Numbered from the stretch's first letter, positions 45,707 to 56,750 are shown. The stretch: 64,000 nt of DNA from Bacillus siamensis KCTC 13613 (GCF_000262045.1 NZ_AJVF01000016.1:1-64000), one strand, 5' to 3'. Numbers and translations are program-made. Notes: generated by a model from the sequence alone, not told the origin.

Positions 45707-46468
45707 CTATTTATCAAAATTTTCAAGCTCTTTATAATCAACATATGCACGGAATAACGCTTCGCCTACCAGAAAAAACGGGGCAAATGCGACAATTTCC
45801 GTTTTATCGCTTAACGTTACCGGCTTGCTGGTCGCATAAAGATTATACGGCGTCGTCTGCGCCAGTACGTTGTTTTTCAGATTGGTGATTGAAATGAACG
45901 GAACTCCCTTTGCGGACAAGGTCCTTGCCTGCGGAATTAATTCAGGTGTTTCCCCGGATAAAGAAATAATGATGAATACGTCATCAACCGTAAAATCATC
46001 ACACATGATATCAAACTCTGTGATGTCCTGTATTAAAATCAAATACTTCCGCCGGGATACAAACATCCGTTGCAGCTCGCGGGCGCACACCCTTTGAGCC
46101 GTGCCCGATCCGTAAACGAAAATCCGTTTTGCTTCATCTATCAGCCGGCACATCTCCGTCATATCTTTTGACTTTACGTATTTTACGTTGGCTTCAATAT
46201 CATCCAGCAGCTTTTCAAATGTCATATTCTCGCCTTCTTCAGGCTGATCCTCCCATTTCAGAAAAACCCGGAATTCACTGTAGCCGCTGAAGCCGAGCTT
46301 TTGGGCGAGCCGCAGGATCGAAGACCGAGAGACATTGCAGGCTTTCGCCATGTCATTGATACCGAGATGGTAGCACGTATGCTTATTGTTCAATATATAT
46401 TTTAAAATATAAAAATCGTTGTCATTTAATTTCGCGTAATGCTGATTAACCAGTTCTTCAAGACTCAT
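45707..46468 (-). CDS. glvR: RpiR-family regulator GlvR
   Basis: 253 residues: N-terminal RpiR HTH (about 1-75, KACNVSRSSILRLAQKLGFSGYSEFR) and C-terminal SIS sugar-phosphate-binding domain (about 105-240, YGSGTAQRVC and SLSGETPE). It activates the maltose operon in B. subtilis. Between malA and malP, 67 and 16 bp from its neighbours. Confidence 0.94.
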   Translation of the reverse strand: MSLEELVNQHYAKLNDNDFYILKYILNNKHTCYHLGINDMAKACNVSRSSILRLAQKLGFSGYSEFRVFLKWEDQPEEGENMTFEKLLDDIEANVKYVKSKDMTEMCRLIDEAKRIFVYGSGTAQRVCARELQRMFVSRRKYLILIQDITEFDIMCDDFTVDDVFIIISLSGETPELIPQARTLSAKGVPFISITNLKNNVLAQTTPYNLYATSKPVTLSDKTEIVAFAPFFLVGEALFRAYVDYKELENFDK

Positions 46469-46535
46469 CCCAAAATCCCCCCGTTTTCTTTCTATTATAT
46501 AGAATAACAGATGAAGAAAACGGGGAAGATTGTCA

Positions 46536-47915
<1,380 letters not shown>

Positions 47916-48022
47916 TTATTTATATCATGAGAATGGCTTCTCTGTACCGGGTTTGTGGGAGTTAGATCATTTAATCATTTTTAGTTATTTTTCTCAAAAA
48001 GCGGGAAAGTTCTCACAGGAAC

Positions 48023-48051
48023 AAAAAAGGCCTGCTGTGATCAGCAGACCT
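48023..48051 (-). terminator. Terminator of sspH
   Basis: GGCCTGCTG/CAGCAGACC stem and minus-strand T6. Confidence 0.88.
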
Positions 48052-48057
48052 GTGGTC

Positions 48058-48240
48058 TCAAAAATGCTCTTGTAAATCAGAAAGCTGCACTTCCTGCTCA
48101 AATTGAGGATTTCCGATCGGAAAAATCCTGGCCGTTTCCTTGTCCTCGTTGACATGCTGAATATAAATCGGGACGCCTTCATATGTCACATACGCCATGG
48201 CAGCGGATTCAGCAATGTCTTTCGCACGCTGTGTGTTCAC
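48058..48240 (-). CDS. sspH: Small acid-soluble spore protein H
   Basis: 60 residues, SspH family: MNTQRAKDIAESAAMAYVTYEGVPIYIQHV at the start and an acidic end. Minor spore-core protein, expected under sigma-G. GTG start eight bases after AAGGAGG. Located between malA and acoR as in B. subtilis. Confidence 0.93.
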   Translation of the reverse strand: MNTQRAKDIAESAAMAYVTYEGVPIYIQHVNEDKETARIFPIGNPQFEQEVQLSDLQEHF

Positions 48241-48305
48241 GTCTCAAACCTCCTTTGGGCCTCACACATAACGTGTCCGGCAGCCAAGAGAAGTATGCTT
48301 GTTTC

Positions 48306-50114
48306 TTACAATTGTCCGGCGGTGAGTTTGAATTTTTTGAGGCGTTTGTAAAACGTGCTCCGCGGAATTCCCGCCATTTTGGCGGCCAGCGTGACATTTC
48401 CCTTTGCCGATTCAAGCGCGTTTACGATGATGTTTTTCTGAATGTGCTCCCGGATGGAAACAGGGGGCGCTTCTTCTTGGCTAAAAGACTGAGACTCTTC
48501 TGTGAGGCCTGACGCTTCAAGCAGAGATGGGAGAGGGCGCCCTGACAGCCTTCCGTCCGGGAACATGACGGACAGACGTTCAAACACATTAAACAATTCT
48601 CTGATATTCCCCGGCCATTTTCGGTTCTTTAATAGGTCTAAAAAGTCATCAGGAAGCTCCCCCCGCCAGCCGCGATTTCGCTGAAATTCAAGGAAGAGTC
48701 CGGGAATGTCTTCGGTGCGTTCTCTTAATGGCGGGAGATGGATCGGACAGACGTGAAGCCGGTAAAATAAATCCTCTCTCAGCTTTTTGCTTTCAACAAG
48801 CTGTCTCAGATCAGTGTGGGCGGCGGTGATGATTCTGATGTCAACGGGAATTTCTTTCGTCCCGCCGATCGGAGTGACCTTCCGTTCCTGCAGCACGCGT
48901 AACAGAGCGACCTGCATGGAGTGTGATATTTCTCCGATTTCATCGAGGAAAAGCGTGCCTTTATCGGCTTTTTGCAATGCACCGACCTGTCCTTTCCTTT
49001 TGGCGCCGGTGAAGGCGCCTTCCGTGTAGCCGAACAGTTCGCTTTCAATCAGCTTCTCGGGGACCGCTCCGCAGTTCACTGCGATAAACGGGCCGTTTTT
49101 GCGGGAGCTGTTGTTATGAATCGCCTGGGCGGCAACCTCCTTTCCCGTACCGGTTTCTCCGGTCAGACAGACGGTTGCGTCCGTTCGGGCGACAAGCTCC
49201 AGCTGCTGCAGCATATGTCGGGATGACGGGCTTTCACCTGCCGCGCCATGAAATATAAAAGACGGCTTTTCTTCTCGTTTGGTTACATAAAAGCATGTGA
49301 AGCCGTTCTCCTCCCGTTTCGCCTGCTTCATCTGAAAGCCCTGTTCCTCAAGCTCGCGCAGCATATGCCCGGTTAAATGCTGGACGGGGCGGCTTGCCGC
49401 GATAATCCGATTGATCTCATTGCAAAGCACGATAGGCTCATGAGACTTGGTGAGTTCCTCAAATTTTCCGATCATATCAAGTTCTGTCATCTTCATCTTT
49501 AAGGCGAGCTCCCGTTCCGCCGTATAAGCGATGGAGGAAGCAATTCCGAGCATAAATGGCTGAGCGCGGGCGGCAGGGCAGGAAATATCAATGACACCGG
49601 CCAGCCGCCCGTCTTCATAACGGATCGGAGCGGCGGAACAGCTCCACTGATGGGAAGCGAGCGAATAATGTTCAGAGCCGTGTATCATGACCGGCTCATT
49701 CGTATAAAGGGCCGTCCCGATCGCATTCGTGCCGACCGCCGTCTCCGTCCAGCAGGCGCCTTTTAAGAAATTGATGCGGTTCGCTTCATGAATGGTGCGC
49801 GGGTGGCCGTTAACAGAATGGACAACGCCGTCAGCATCAATCAGGAGAACCATCATTTCCATTTCCCGCATCGCCGTCTTCATTTTTTCTGCATGCGGCG
49901 ACGAGGCCGCCAAAAATAACGCATGCTTCTCGGCCTGCCTTTCTAAATGATCTGCCGGCATTACCTTCGGCCCCTTTTCCAGATAAGGGTTGACGTCGGC
50001 TTTTTTGCAGCGGTGCCATGAGGCTGCGATCCGCTTCTGAATACGGGATTCATCAAGCACGCCTTCTTTCACAAAGCGCTTCCAGGTTTTAAAATCATTC
50101 CGAATGACATTCAT
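48306..50114 (-). CDS. acoR: Sigma-54 activator of acetoin genes, AcoR
   Basis: 602 residues. N-terminal sensory GAF-like part (about 60-290), AAA+ domain (about 300-535) with Walker A GETGTGKE and sigma-54 contact loop EGAFTGAKRKGQ, and a Fis-type HTH at the end (AAKMAGIPRSTFYKRLKK). It activates the acoA promoter with SigL when acetoin is present. The start at 50114 follows GGGGGGAG; the twelve extra upstream codons lack a site. Transcribed after the aco operon terminator; a cre is upstream. Confidence 0.96.
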   Translation of the reverse strand: MNVIRNDFKTWKRFVKEGVLDESRIQKRIAASWHRCKKADVNPYLEKGPKVMPADHLERQAEKHALFLAASSPHAEKMKTAMREMEMMVLLIDADGVVHSVNGHPRTIHEANRINFLKGACWTETAVGTNAIGTALYTNEPVMIHGSEHYSLASHQWSCSAAPIRYEDGRLAGVIDISCPAARAQPFMLGIASSIAYTAERELALKMKMTELDMIGKFEELTKSHEPIVLCNEINRIIAASRPVQHLTGHMLRELEEQGFQMKQAKREENGFTCFYVTKREEKPSFIFHGAAGESPSSRHMLQQLELVARTDATVCLTGETGTGKEVAAQAIHNNSSRKNGPFIAVNCGAVPEKLIESELFGYTEGAFTGAKRKGQVGALQKADKGTLFLDEIGEISHSMQVALLRVLQERKVTPIGGTKEIPVDIRIITAAHTDLRQLVESKKLREDLFYRLHVCPIHLPPLRERTEDIPGLFLEFQRNRGWRGELPDDFLDLLKNRKWPGNIRELFNVFERLSVMFPDGRLSGRPLPSLLEASGLTEESQSFSQEEAPPVSIREHIQKNIIVNALESAKGNVTLAAKMAGIPRSTFYKRLKKFKLTAGQL

Positions 50115-50166
50115 CGTATCCGCTCCCCCCTGTTCAGACCATCTTTTCATATATTGTAGGGGAAAA

Positions 50167-50180
50167 GTAAAGCGCTTTCA
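50167..50180 (-). promoter_or_regulatory. Candidate cre upstream of acoR
   Basis: TGAAAGCGCTTTAC, two end mismatches from the cre consensus, 53 bp before the acoR start. CcpA repression of acoR is known in B. subtilis. Confidence 0.75.
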
Positions 50181-50182
50181 AT

Positions 50183-50217
50183 AAAAAATACCCCTTCTCA
50201 GTCTGAGAAAGGGTATC
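50183..50217 (-). terminator. Terminator of acoABCL
   Basis: ATACCCCTTCTCAG / TGAGAAAGGGTAT hairpin directly after acoL, with minus-strand T run. acoR follows only 70 bp later. Confidence 0.85.
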
Positions 50218-50221
50218 CCGG

Positions 50222-51601
50222 CTAAACGGAATGCACCGCAAGTCCGGTGACATTCAGCAGAGCTTCCTGAAGCGTTTCCGAAAGAGTCGGATGCGCGGCG
50301 ATCAATTGCTCTGACATATCCGCCGTCATTTCACCGTTCATCAGCATGACCGCCTGGCCGATCAATTCCGTTACGTCCGGCCCGATCATTGACACGCCGA
50401 CGATTTCTCCGAATTCCGGTTCGGCAATGATTTTCATTTTGCCGCCGTGCTGATGTTTAATTAACGCTTTTCCATTAGCGGAAAATGAGCATTCTCCGAT
50501 TTTTACGTCTCCGTATTTCTCTCTCGCCTGCGTTTCCGTCAGTCCGACAGCGGCCATTTCCGGCGATGTATAAATGCAGCGGGGCACCGCCCGCATATCG
50601 ACTTTGCTGTCCTTTCCCGTGGCATGCGAAGCAGCGGTGATGCCTTCATGAATAGCGGCATGCGCCAGCTGCATTCCTCCGGCCGCGTCGCCGCATGCAT
50701 ATATATGCGGCACGTTTGTCTGCATATGGTCATTGACTTCAATGCCGCGCGGAGAATACAGGATGCCTGCCTGCTCCATGTTCAGCTTTTGCAAACGCGG
50801 TTTTCTGCCGATTGCAACCAGAATGTGATCAGCCCGGGCCTCAATTTCTTTGCCGTCTTGTGTCCACACAGCAGTTTTCCTTTCTCTGTCAATCCGCTGT
50901 AGGGCGGCTTTCGTCTGAATATCAACCCCGCTCTCTCTTAAAGAGTCTTCAAAAGCGGCCGCGATTTCTCCGTCTTCTGCCGGGAGCAGCCTGTCAGCCG
51001 ATTCAATCACCGTTACTTTCGTTTTAAACCGGCTGAATAAAGATGCAAACTCGCAACCGATTACACCTCCTCCGACAATGAGAAGAGAGGAAGGAATGTG
51101 CTGCAAAGAAAGCGCATCTTTGCTGTCGATCACCCAATTGCCGTCAAAAGGGGCAAACGGCAGCTCCGCCGGTTCAGATCCGGATGCAATCAATATCCGG
51201 TCCGCTTCCAGAATGTCTTTTGCGCCTTCTTCTTCTTCAATCAGCAGCGTCTGATCTGTGAGAAATGAAGCAGTCCCGCGGATGACTTTAATCTGATTTG
51301 CTTTCATTAAGTATTGAATTCCCTGCACGAGCTGGCTGACGATTTGCCGTTTGCGCCCCTGCATGCGGGCCCAATTGAGTGTAATGTTTTGCGGGAGTTC
51401 GATGCCGAATGTATCTGCGTGCCTGATTTTATCAAGCACATTTGCGCTTTCCAAAAGCGACTTTGTCGGGATGCACCCTTCATTGAGACACGTACCCCCG
51501 AGCGGTCCTTTGTCTATCAGGACGACTTCTGCTCCCCTCCGCGCGGCAGTCACGGCTGCTGCATATCCGGCCGGCCCGCCGCCGATAATGGCTAGTTTCA
51601 T
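50222..51601 (-). CDS. acoL: Dihydrolipoamide dehydrogenase AcoL (acetoin E3)
   Basis: 459 residues, FAD motif AIIGGGPAGYAAAVTAARRG, redox disulfide GGTCLNEGCIPTKS, NAD motif VVGGGVIGCEFASLF, second FAD site IYACGDAAGG and C-terminal active His/Glu in AAHPTLSET. It re-oxidises the lipoyl arm of AcoC. Last gene of the operon, 14 bp after acoC. Confidence 0.95.
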   Translation of the reverse strand: MKLAIIGGGPAGYAAAVTAARRGAEVVLIDKGPLGGTCLNEGCIPTKSLLESANVLDKIRHADTFGIELPQNITLNWARMQGRKRQIVSQLVQGIQYLMKANQIKVIRGTASFLTDQTLLIEEEEGAKDILEADRILIASGSEPAELPFAPFDGNWVIDSKDALSLQHIPSSLLIVGGGVIGCEFASLFSRFKTKVTVIESADRLLPAEDGEIAAAFEDSLRESGVDIQTKAALQRIDRERKTAVWTQDGKEIEARADHILVAIGRKPRLQKLNMEQAGILYSPRGIEVNDHMQTNVPHIYACGDAAGGMQLAHAAIHEGITAASHATGKDSKVDMRAVPRCIYTSPEMAAVGLTETQAREKYGDVKIGECSFSANGKALIKHQHGGKMKIIAEPEFGEIVGVSMIGPDVTELIGQAVMLMNGEMTADMSEQLIAAHPTLSETLQEALLNVTGLAVHSV

Positions 51602-51615
51602 TTCTTCACCTCTCT

Positions 51616-52809
51616 CTATAAAATCAATCCGGCAGGCTCTTCAAGCAATGTTTTGACTGTTTTCAGGAAGTCCGCAGCCGGGGCGCCGTCACATACTCTG
51701 TGATCAAAAGTAAGGCTCAGCGGCAGGATGGTGCTTTTGACAAGCTCATCTCCTTTGAACGCCGGCGTTTCATAGCTTGCGCCTACTCCGAGAATACCGG
51801 CTTCAGGCGGATTAAGAATCGGGGTGAAATGCTCAATTCCGTAACCCCCGAGATTTGTAATAGAAAATGTCGATCCGCGAAGGTCATCGCCGGAAGCATT
51901 GCCTTCCCGCGCCCGCCGTGCAGATGTGCTGATGTGATCCGCAAGCTCAAGGAATGAAAGCTTTTCCGCATCCCGGATCACCGGCACGACAAGGCCGTTT
52001 TCAAGCGAAACCGCCATCCCGAGATGGACATATGGATAGGTGATGATCCGCTCCTCTTGATAAGAGCTGTTCAGTTCAGGATGCTGTTTCAGCGCAAGCA
52101 CCGCCGCCCGGGATACGAAGTGAGTGACTGTCAGCTTAACTCCGCTCCGCTTTTTCGCACTGTCAGCGAGCTGCCGCTGCCATTTCAACAGCTCTGTAAT
52201 GTCGGCTTTCATGGTCAGCGTCAGCTGGGCGCTGTTTTGCAGGCTTTTGTGCATTCGGTCTGCAATCACTTTTCTCATCGCTGAAGCCGGTTTTCCCTCC
52301 GGCTGTGCCGTCTGAACCGAAGACTGCGGTTCAGCTTCCGTCTTCATGGCTTTAATGACGTCAGCTTTTACAATTCGGCCTCCGGGACCCGTCCCGTTCA
52401 GCGTATCGACTTTCAACCCGGCTTTCTCGGCCATTTTTCGGGCAACGGGAGATATTTTCACACGGTGTTTACGCTTTTGCCCGGCTTTGGGAGCGGGTTT
52501 ATTTTCAGGTTCAGCTTGCGGTTTCCCTTCATTTTCAGGCGCCGGTGTCTCTTTTTCCCGCACTTCTTCGCCGTTTTCCCCGATATAACAGATGGCCGTT
52601 CCCGGCGGGACCCCCTCTCCCTCTTTGACTTTAATATGAAGAAGCGTGCCGCTTTCAGGCGCTTCAATGTCCATTTCTATTTTTTCAGAGTTGATGCTGG
52701 CGATGCTTTCTCCCTTTTCAACCGGGTCGCCGACTTTTTTATTCCAGACGGATACTTCACCTTTCTTCATCGCCATTCCAAGCTTCGGCATCACTACTTT
52801 TACAGCCAT
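51616..52809 (-). CDS. acoC: Acetoin dehydrogenase E2 component AcoC
   Basis: 397 residues: lipoyl domain (1-76; lipoylated Lys43 in SEKIEMD), charged Ala/Pro-rich linker, E3-binding domain (about 112-150: ISPVARKMAEKAGL) and C-terminal acyltransferase with HRVCDGAPAA. It moves the acetyl group from cleaved acetoin to CoA. GGAGGG before ATG. Confidence 0.95.
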   Translation of the reverse strand: MAVKVVMPKLGMAMKKGEVSVWNKKVGDPVEKGESIASINSEKIEMDIEAPESGTLLHIKVKEGEGVPPGTAICYIGENGEEVREKETPAPENEGKPQAEPENKPAPKAGQKRKHRVKISPVARKMAEKAGLKVDTLNGTGPGGRIVKADVIKAMKTEAEPQSSVQTAQPEGKPASAMRKVIADRMHKSLQNSAQLTLTMKADITELLKWQRQLADSAKKRSGVKLTVTHFVSRAAVLALKQHPELNSSYQEERIITYPYVHLGMAVSLENGLVVPVIRDAEKLSFLELADHISTSARRAREGNASGDDLRGSTFSITNLGGYGIEHFTPILNPPEAGILGVGASYETPAFKGDELVKSTILPLSLTFDHRVCDGAPAADFLKTVKTLLEEPAGLIL

Positions 52810-52823
52810 TCTTTATCCCTCCT

Positions 52824-53852
52824 TTAATACGCCAAAGGTTCTCCTAAAAGCTCAAGCGTCTCATTTACGATACGGGCCGGCGCCGGAAGATAAATATCTT
52901 CTAAGACCGGTGAAAACGGAACAGGCGTATGCGGGGCCGTGATTCGTTTTATCGGTGCGTCCAGCAGGTCAAAGCCTTTATCCGCAGCAAGCGCCGCGAT
53001 GTCTGTCGCAATGCTGCAGCGCGGATTGGCTTCATCAATAATGATCAGCCTGTTTGTTTTTTCAAGTGACGCAAGGATAGCCTCTTCATCAAGCGGGGAC
53101 AGACTGCGGGGGTCAAGCACCTCTGCTTCGATCCCTTTTTTCGACAGCTCTTCCGCGGCTTCCAGCGCCGTATTCACCTGCTTGCCGACTGCAAAAAGTG
53201 TCACATCGCCGCCTTGGCGTTTAATATCAGCTTTGCCGAGCGGGATCGTATAATATCCTTCAGGCACCTCGCCTGTCATGCTGTAGGACGTTTTGTCTTC
53301 AAAAAAGAACACCGGATCATTGTCCTCAATCGCAGCCAGAAGAAGTCCTTTTGCATCATACGGATTTGAAGGGACGACGGTTTTCAGGCCGGGAATGCTT
53401 GTAAACAGAGCATACATGGCTTGAGAATGCTGGGCGGCCGCTCTGAAACCCGCTCCGTAAGTCGTACGCACTGTAATCGGCACCTGGGCTTTCCCGCCGA
53501 ACATATAGCGAAATTTTGCCCCCTGATTAAGCACCTGATCAAAGCAGGTTCCGATAAAGTCATTGAACATCAGCTCGGCAATCGGTCTGAGTCCGGTGGA
53601 GGCCGCAGCCATGGCCGCTCCCATGTAGCCCGCTTCAGAAATCGGCGTATCAAGCACCCTGCTTCTCCCGAATTCCTGAACAAGCCCCTTCGTCACACCA
53701 AGCACGCCGCCCCACGCTTCATCATTCTGCAAATGGTCGACATCCGCGCCTCCGGCCACATCTTCACCGATTAACAGCACATTTTCATCTCTTTGCATCG
53801 CAAGTCTCATCGCTTCATTGATTGCATCGGACATGCTCACGATTCTTGCCAT
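52824..53852 (-). CDS. acoB: Acetoin dehydrogenase E1 beta AcoB
   Basis: 342 residues, transketolase-like beta subunit (IGEDVAGG, PISEAGYMGAA, and GADIAALAADKGF-type C-terminal domain). It pairs with AcoA to form the thiamine-diphosphate E1 that splits acetoin into acetyl unit and acetaldehyde. 18 bp after acoA. Confidence 0.95.
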   Translation of the reverse strand: MARIVSMSDAINEAMRLAMQRDENVLLIGEDVAGGADVDHLQNDEAWGGVLGVTKGLVQEFGRSRVLDTPISEAGYMGAAMAAASTGLRPIAELMFNDFIGTCFDQVLNQGAKFRYMFGGKAQVPITVRTTYGAGFRAAAQHSQAMYALFTSIPGLKTVVPSNPYDAKGLLLAAIEDNDPVFFFEDKTSYSMTGEVPEGYYTIPLGKADIKRQGGDVTLFAVGKQVNTALEAAEELSKKGIEAEVLDPRSLSPLDEEAILASLEKTNRLIIIDEANPRCSIATDIAALAADKGFDLLDAPIKRITAPHTPVPFSPVLEDIYLPAPARIVNETLELLGEPLAY

Positions 53853-53870
53853 TTCAACATTCCCCCTTTT

Positions 53871-54857
53871 TTAATAGCTCACATACACATCAGTCAGAAG
53901 CTCAGATTCGCTCGGATACGGACTTTTCTCACTGAAAGAAACCGCTTTTTCAACCGCTTGTTTCACATTGTTTTCAATATCGGCGAGCTTTTGTTCCGCC
54001 GTCTTTTCCTGAAGCAGATATGCTTTAAAAGCGCTGATTGCATCACGGTCTAAGTGATCCGTCTTTTCCTCTTTCGGCTTATACGTCTGAGCGTCTCCTT
54101 CGAAGTGGCCGTAATTTCTGTAAGTCATGCATTCAATTAATGACGGCCCTCCGCCGTTTCTCGCCCGCGTGACCGCTTCTTCTGCGGCTTCATAAACGGC
54201 CAGCACGTCTTTTCCGTCCACAGTTACGCCGGGCATCCGGTAAGCCGCCGCTCTGTCGGCAATAGAATCACAGGCCGACGCGTACGAAAACGGCGTCGCT
54301 TCTCCGTAGCCGTTGTTTTCCGCGATAAACACGACAGGAAGATTCCATACAGCCGCCAGATTGAGCCCCTCATGAAACGTACCTTGGTTGTTTGCGCCGT
54401 CTCCAAAGAAGCAAACGCTTACATTATTAGTCCCTTTATATTTAGCTGTCAGCGCTGATCCGCAGGCAAGCGTAAATCCTCCGCCTACAATTCCGTTTGC
54501 GCCGAGCATGCCTTTATCCAGATCTGCAATGTGCATAGAACCGCCCTTGCCTTTACACAGTCCGGTCGCTTTCCCGAATATTTCCGCCATCATACCATCC
54601 AGATCACAGCCTTTGGCGATACAATGGCCATGTCCCCTGTGTGTGCTCGTGATGCTGTCTCCGTCATTCAAATGAGCGCACACCCCTGCAGCTACCGCTT
54701 CCTCACCGGCATACAAATGGACGAATCCTGGAAGCACTCCCTGCGCGAACAGTTCATGGACTTTGTCTTCAAAGCCCCTGATTTCCAGCATCTTTTGGTA
54801 CATCCACAGCGCTTTCTCCTCAGTTAATGACAAGCCTTCCCGTTTTAACAATTCCAT
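53871..54857 (-). CDS. acoA: Acetoin dehydrogenase E1 alpha AcoA
   Basis: 328 residues; thiamine-diphosphate motif FFGDGANNQG ending in FIAENN (about 160-190), and HRGHGHCIAKG. First gene of acoABCL. GGAGG ahead of the ATG. A perfect SigL promoter 42 bp upstream puts the operon under AcoR control. Confidence 0.96.
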   Translation of the reverse strand: MELLKREGLSLTEEKALWMYQKMLEIRGFEDKVHELFAQGVLPGFVHLYAGEEAVAAGVCAHLNDGDSITSTHRGHGHCIAKGCDLDGMMAEIFGKATGLCKGKGGSMHIADLDKGMLGANGIVGGGFTLACGSALTAKYKGTNNVSVCFFGDGANNQGTFHEGLNLAAVWNLPVVFIAENNGYGEATPFSYASACDSIADRAAAYRMPGVTVDGKDVLAVYEAAEEAVTRARNGGGPSLIECMTYRNYGHFEGDAQTYKPKEEKTDHLDRDAISAFKAYLLQEKTAEQKLADIENNVKQAVEKAVSFSEKSPYPSESELLTDVYVSY

Positions 54858-54898
54858 TTTTTGTGCGCCTCCTTCTATTTAGGGTTCATATTTATAAA

Positions 54899-54914
54899 TG
54901 CAAGAAGTGTGCCA
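54899..54914 (-). promoter_or_regulatory. Sigma-54 (SigL) promoter of acoABCL
   Basis: TGGCAC (54909-54914), exact five-base spacer, TTGCA (54899-54903): full -24/-12 consensus. Confidence 0.95.
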
Positions 54915-54955
54915 GCTTTTAAAGCCCGTAAAATCAATGTTTTTATTTTATACTG

Positions 54956-55011
54956 TGAGACAGTTTGATACAGGTGTCTCATTTTGTCTCGATCTATATC
55001 CATTTGTCTCG
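54956..55011 (-). promoter_or_regulatory. AcoR upstream activating sites
   Basis: Perfect inverted repeat TGAGACA-N12-TGTCTCA (54956-54981) and two further TTTGTCTCG copies (54983-54991, 55003-55011), 42-100 bp upstream of the -24 box, where enhancer-binding proteins act. Confidence 0.8.
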
Positions 55012-55023
55012 TTTTCAGGCATA

Positions 55024-55053
55024 CAAAAAAGACCGGACATCACCCGGTCTTTG
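55024..55053 (-). terminator. Terminator of yfjM
   Basis: AAAAGACCGG/CCGGTCTTT hairpin with minus-strand T run. Confidence 0.88.
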
Positions 55054-55129
55054 ACAATGATCGACGTATTTATTTCCTCGGAAATCTTTTAACAGCTTCA
55101 TACTTCTGCGCTGCTTGTCTGAATGGCTG

Positions 55130-55582
55130 TTACAGTTCATGCTTTTCTTCTAGAGCCTTATTCAGCGCTTGAAGCATGTAGCCAATGCCTTTGTACGATG
55201 ACAGTGGCCAGCTGACATGCTGATGCTCTCCGATGACGGCGTTTAGGACGCTTCGGTATTTTTTCCCGCCAAGCATGACAATTTCTACGGTGTCAGAAAA
55301 GCCTTTTTCACAAAATTGGCGCTGCAGCTCCTCCGCTGCCATGATCTCCGGATGACCGGTTCCAAAAGTGACATCGTAATTTTCAGGAACCATATCATCC
55401 GGACGAAGGAATCCGTGCTTTGCCGACAAAATCACCCACTCATCGAAAAATGCTTTCGCGTATCGCTCGCATGCTTGATGAAACGGGCTGAGATAGGCGT
55501 CCTCCGCCTTTACCGGCCCTGTATCCGGATTGATGTCCCAGATTTTTTTCTTGCCGCAGGGGATAATGCACAGTCGTTTCAT
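55130..55582 (-). CDS. yfjM: DUF6884-type protein YfjM
   Basis: 150 residues, the length I recall for B. subtilis YfjM. Conserved features: CIIPCGKKKIW near the N-terminus, YLSPFHQACERYAK, ILSAKHGFL and EIVMLGGKKYRSVL. Such conserved Cys, Lys, Tyr and His suggest an enzyme; none is established. No signal or membrane segment. ATG at 55582 has GGGGGAGAG; the ten codons before it are excluded. Between the aco locus and yfjN. Confidence 0.75.
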   Translation of the reverse strand: MKRLCIIPCGKKKIWDINPDTGPVKAEDAYLSPFHQACERYAKAFFDEWVILSAKHGFLRPDDMVPENYDVTFGTGHPEIMAAEELQRQFCEKGFSDTVEIVMLGGKKYRSVLNAVIGEHQHVSWPLSSYKGIGYMLQALNKALEEKHEL

Positions 55583-55718
55583 TTTTCTCTCCCCCTTTAT
55601 GCAGTTTCTCATATCAATGTACCATTATCTGCTGATTTACGCATGATAAAACGTCAGGGGAACGGGACATAGATCTGCTTTCTGTAATCAGGGTGCAGGC
55701 GGTGGAAAGGCTGCACAC

Positions 55719-55748
55719 AAAAAGACCCGGAATTCATAATCCGGGCCA
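55719..55748 (-). terminator. Terminator of yfjN
   Basis: GACCCGG/CCGGGCC stem with minus-strand T5. Confidence 0.8.
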
Positions 55749-55766
55749 GATGAGGAATTGTTTATG

Positions 55767-56750
55767 TCACTCTTGCTCCATCCCATCAAGATACTTTCTC
55801 TCAAAGTTATCGAGCAATGCACGCACTTCATCTGTTGACTTTGTATTCATGCATTGATTTCTTAATTCACTTGCTCCCCGGAATCCGCGGAGATAAATCT
55901 TGAAAAAGCGAGGGAGCGGTTTGTATGCTCTAGCTTCTTCTTTTGAATATTCATCATGAAGATCCAGATGCAGTCTCAAAAGATCAAGCAATTCCTTACT
56001 GCTATGCTCTTTCGGCTCCTTTTCAAAGGCGAACGGATTTGTAAAAATGCCTCGTCCAATCATAATCCCGTCAACACCGTATTGTTCGGCAAGCTTTAAC
56101 CCGGTTTCCCGGTCAGGAATATCCCCGTTGATCGTCAAAAGGGTATCTGGCGCTATCTCGTCACGAAGTTTCTTGATTTCCGGGATGAGCTCCCAATGCG
56201 CATCTACTTTGCTCATTTCCGCTCTGGTGCGCAGATGAATGGAAAGGTTAGCAATATCCTGTTTCAATACGTGTGTCAGCCAGCCGCGCCATTCGTCTAC
56301 ATCCGTGTAGCCAAGTCTGGTCTTCACACTTACCGGCAGTCCTCCCGCTTTTGCTGCCTGTATTAATTCGGCTGCAACTTCAGGACGGCAGATCAGGCCG
56401 CTTCCTTTTCCGTTCCCAGCCACATTAGGCACAGGACAGCCCATATTGATATCCAGCCCTTTAAACCCTAATTCCGCCATCCCAATACTCATTTGGCGAA
56501 AGTTTTCAGGCTTATCTCCCCATATGTGGGCTACCATCGGCTGTTCATCCTCTGTGAAAGTCAAACGGCCGCGCACACTATCCTTCCCATCCGGGTGACA
56601 ATAGCTTTCTGAGTTTGTAAACTCTGTGAAAAACACATCAGGCCTGCCAGCTTCACTCACAACATGGCGAAAAACGACATCCGTCACATCTTCCATTGGC
56701 GCCAGTACAAAAAATGGCCGCGGCAATTCACGCCAGAAATTATCTATCAT
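55767..56750 (-). CDS. yfjN: tRNA-dihydrouridine synthase YfjN (Dus family)
   Basis: 327 residues, TIM-barrel FMN enzyme reducing uridines in t[14 protein letters not shown] at the N-terminus, active Cys in NMGCPVPNV (about 103), SVKTRLGY, and the FMN-phosphate loop [12 protein letters not shown]; helical C-terminal domain. ATG at 56750 fits the family start; earlier ATGs in the frame lie 7-14 codons upstream. A sigma-A promoter is present. Confidence 0.92.
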   Translation of the reverse strand: MIDNFWRELPRPFFVLAPMEDVTDVVFRHVVSEAGRPDVFFTEFTNSESYCHPDGKDSVRGRLTFTEDEQPMVAHIWGDKPENFRQMSIGMAELGFKGLDINMGCPVPNVAGNGKGSGLICRPEVAAELIQAAKAGGLPVSVKTRLGYTDVDEWRGWLTHVLKQDIANLSIHLRTRAEMSKVDAHWELIPEIKKLRDEIAPDTLLTINGDIPDRETGLKLAEQYGVDGIMIGRGIFTNPFAFEKEPKEHSSKELLDLLRLHLDLHDEYSKEEARAYKPLPRFFKIYLRGFRGASELRNQCMNTKSTDEVRALLDNFERKYLDGMEQE

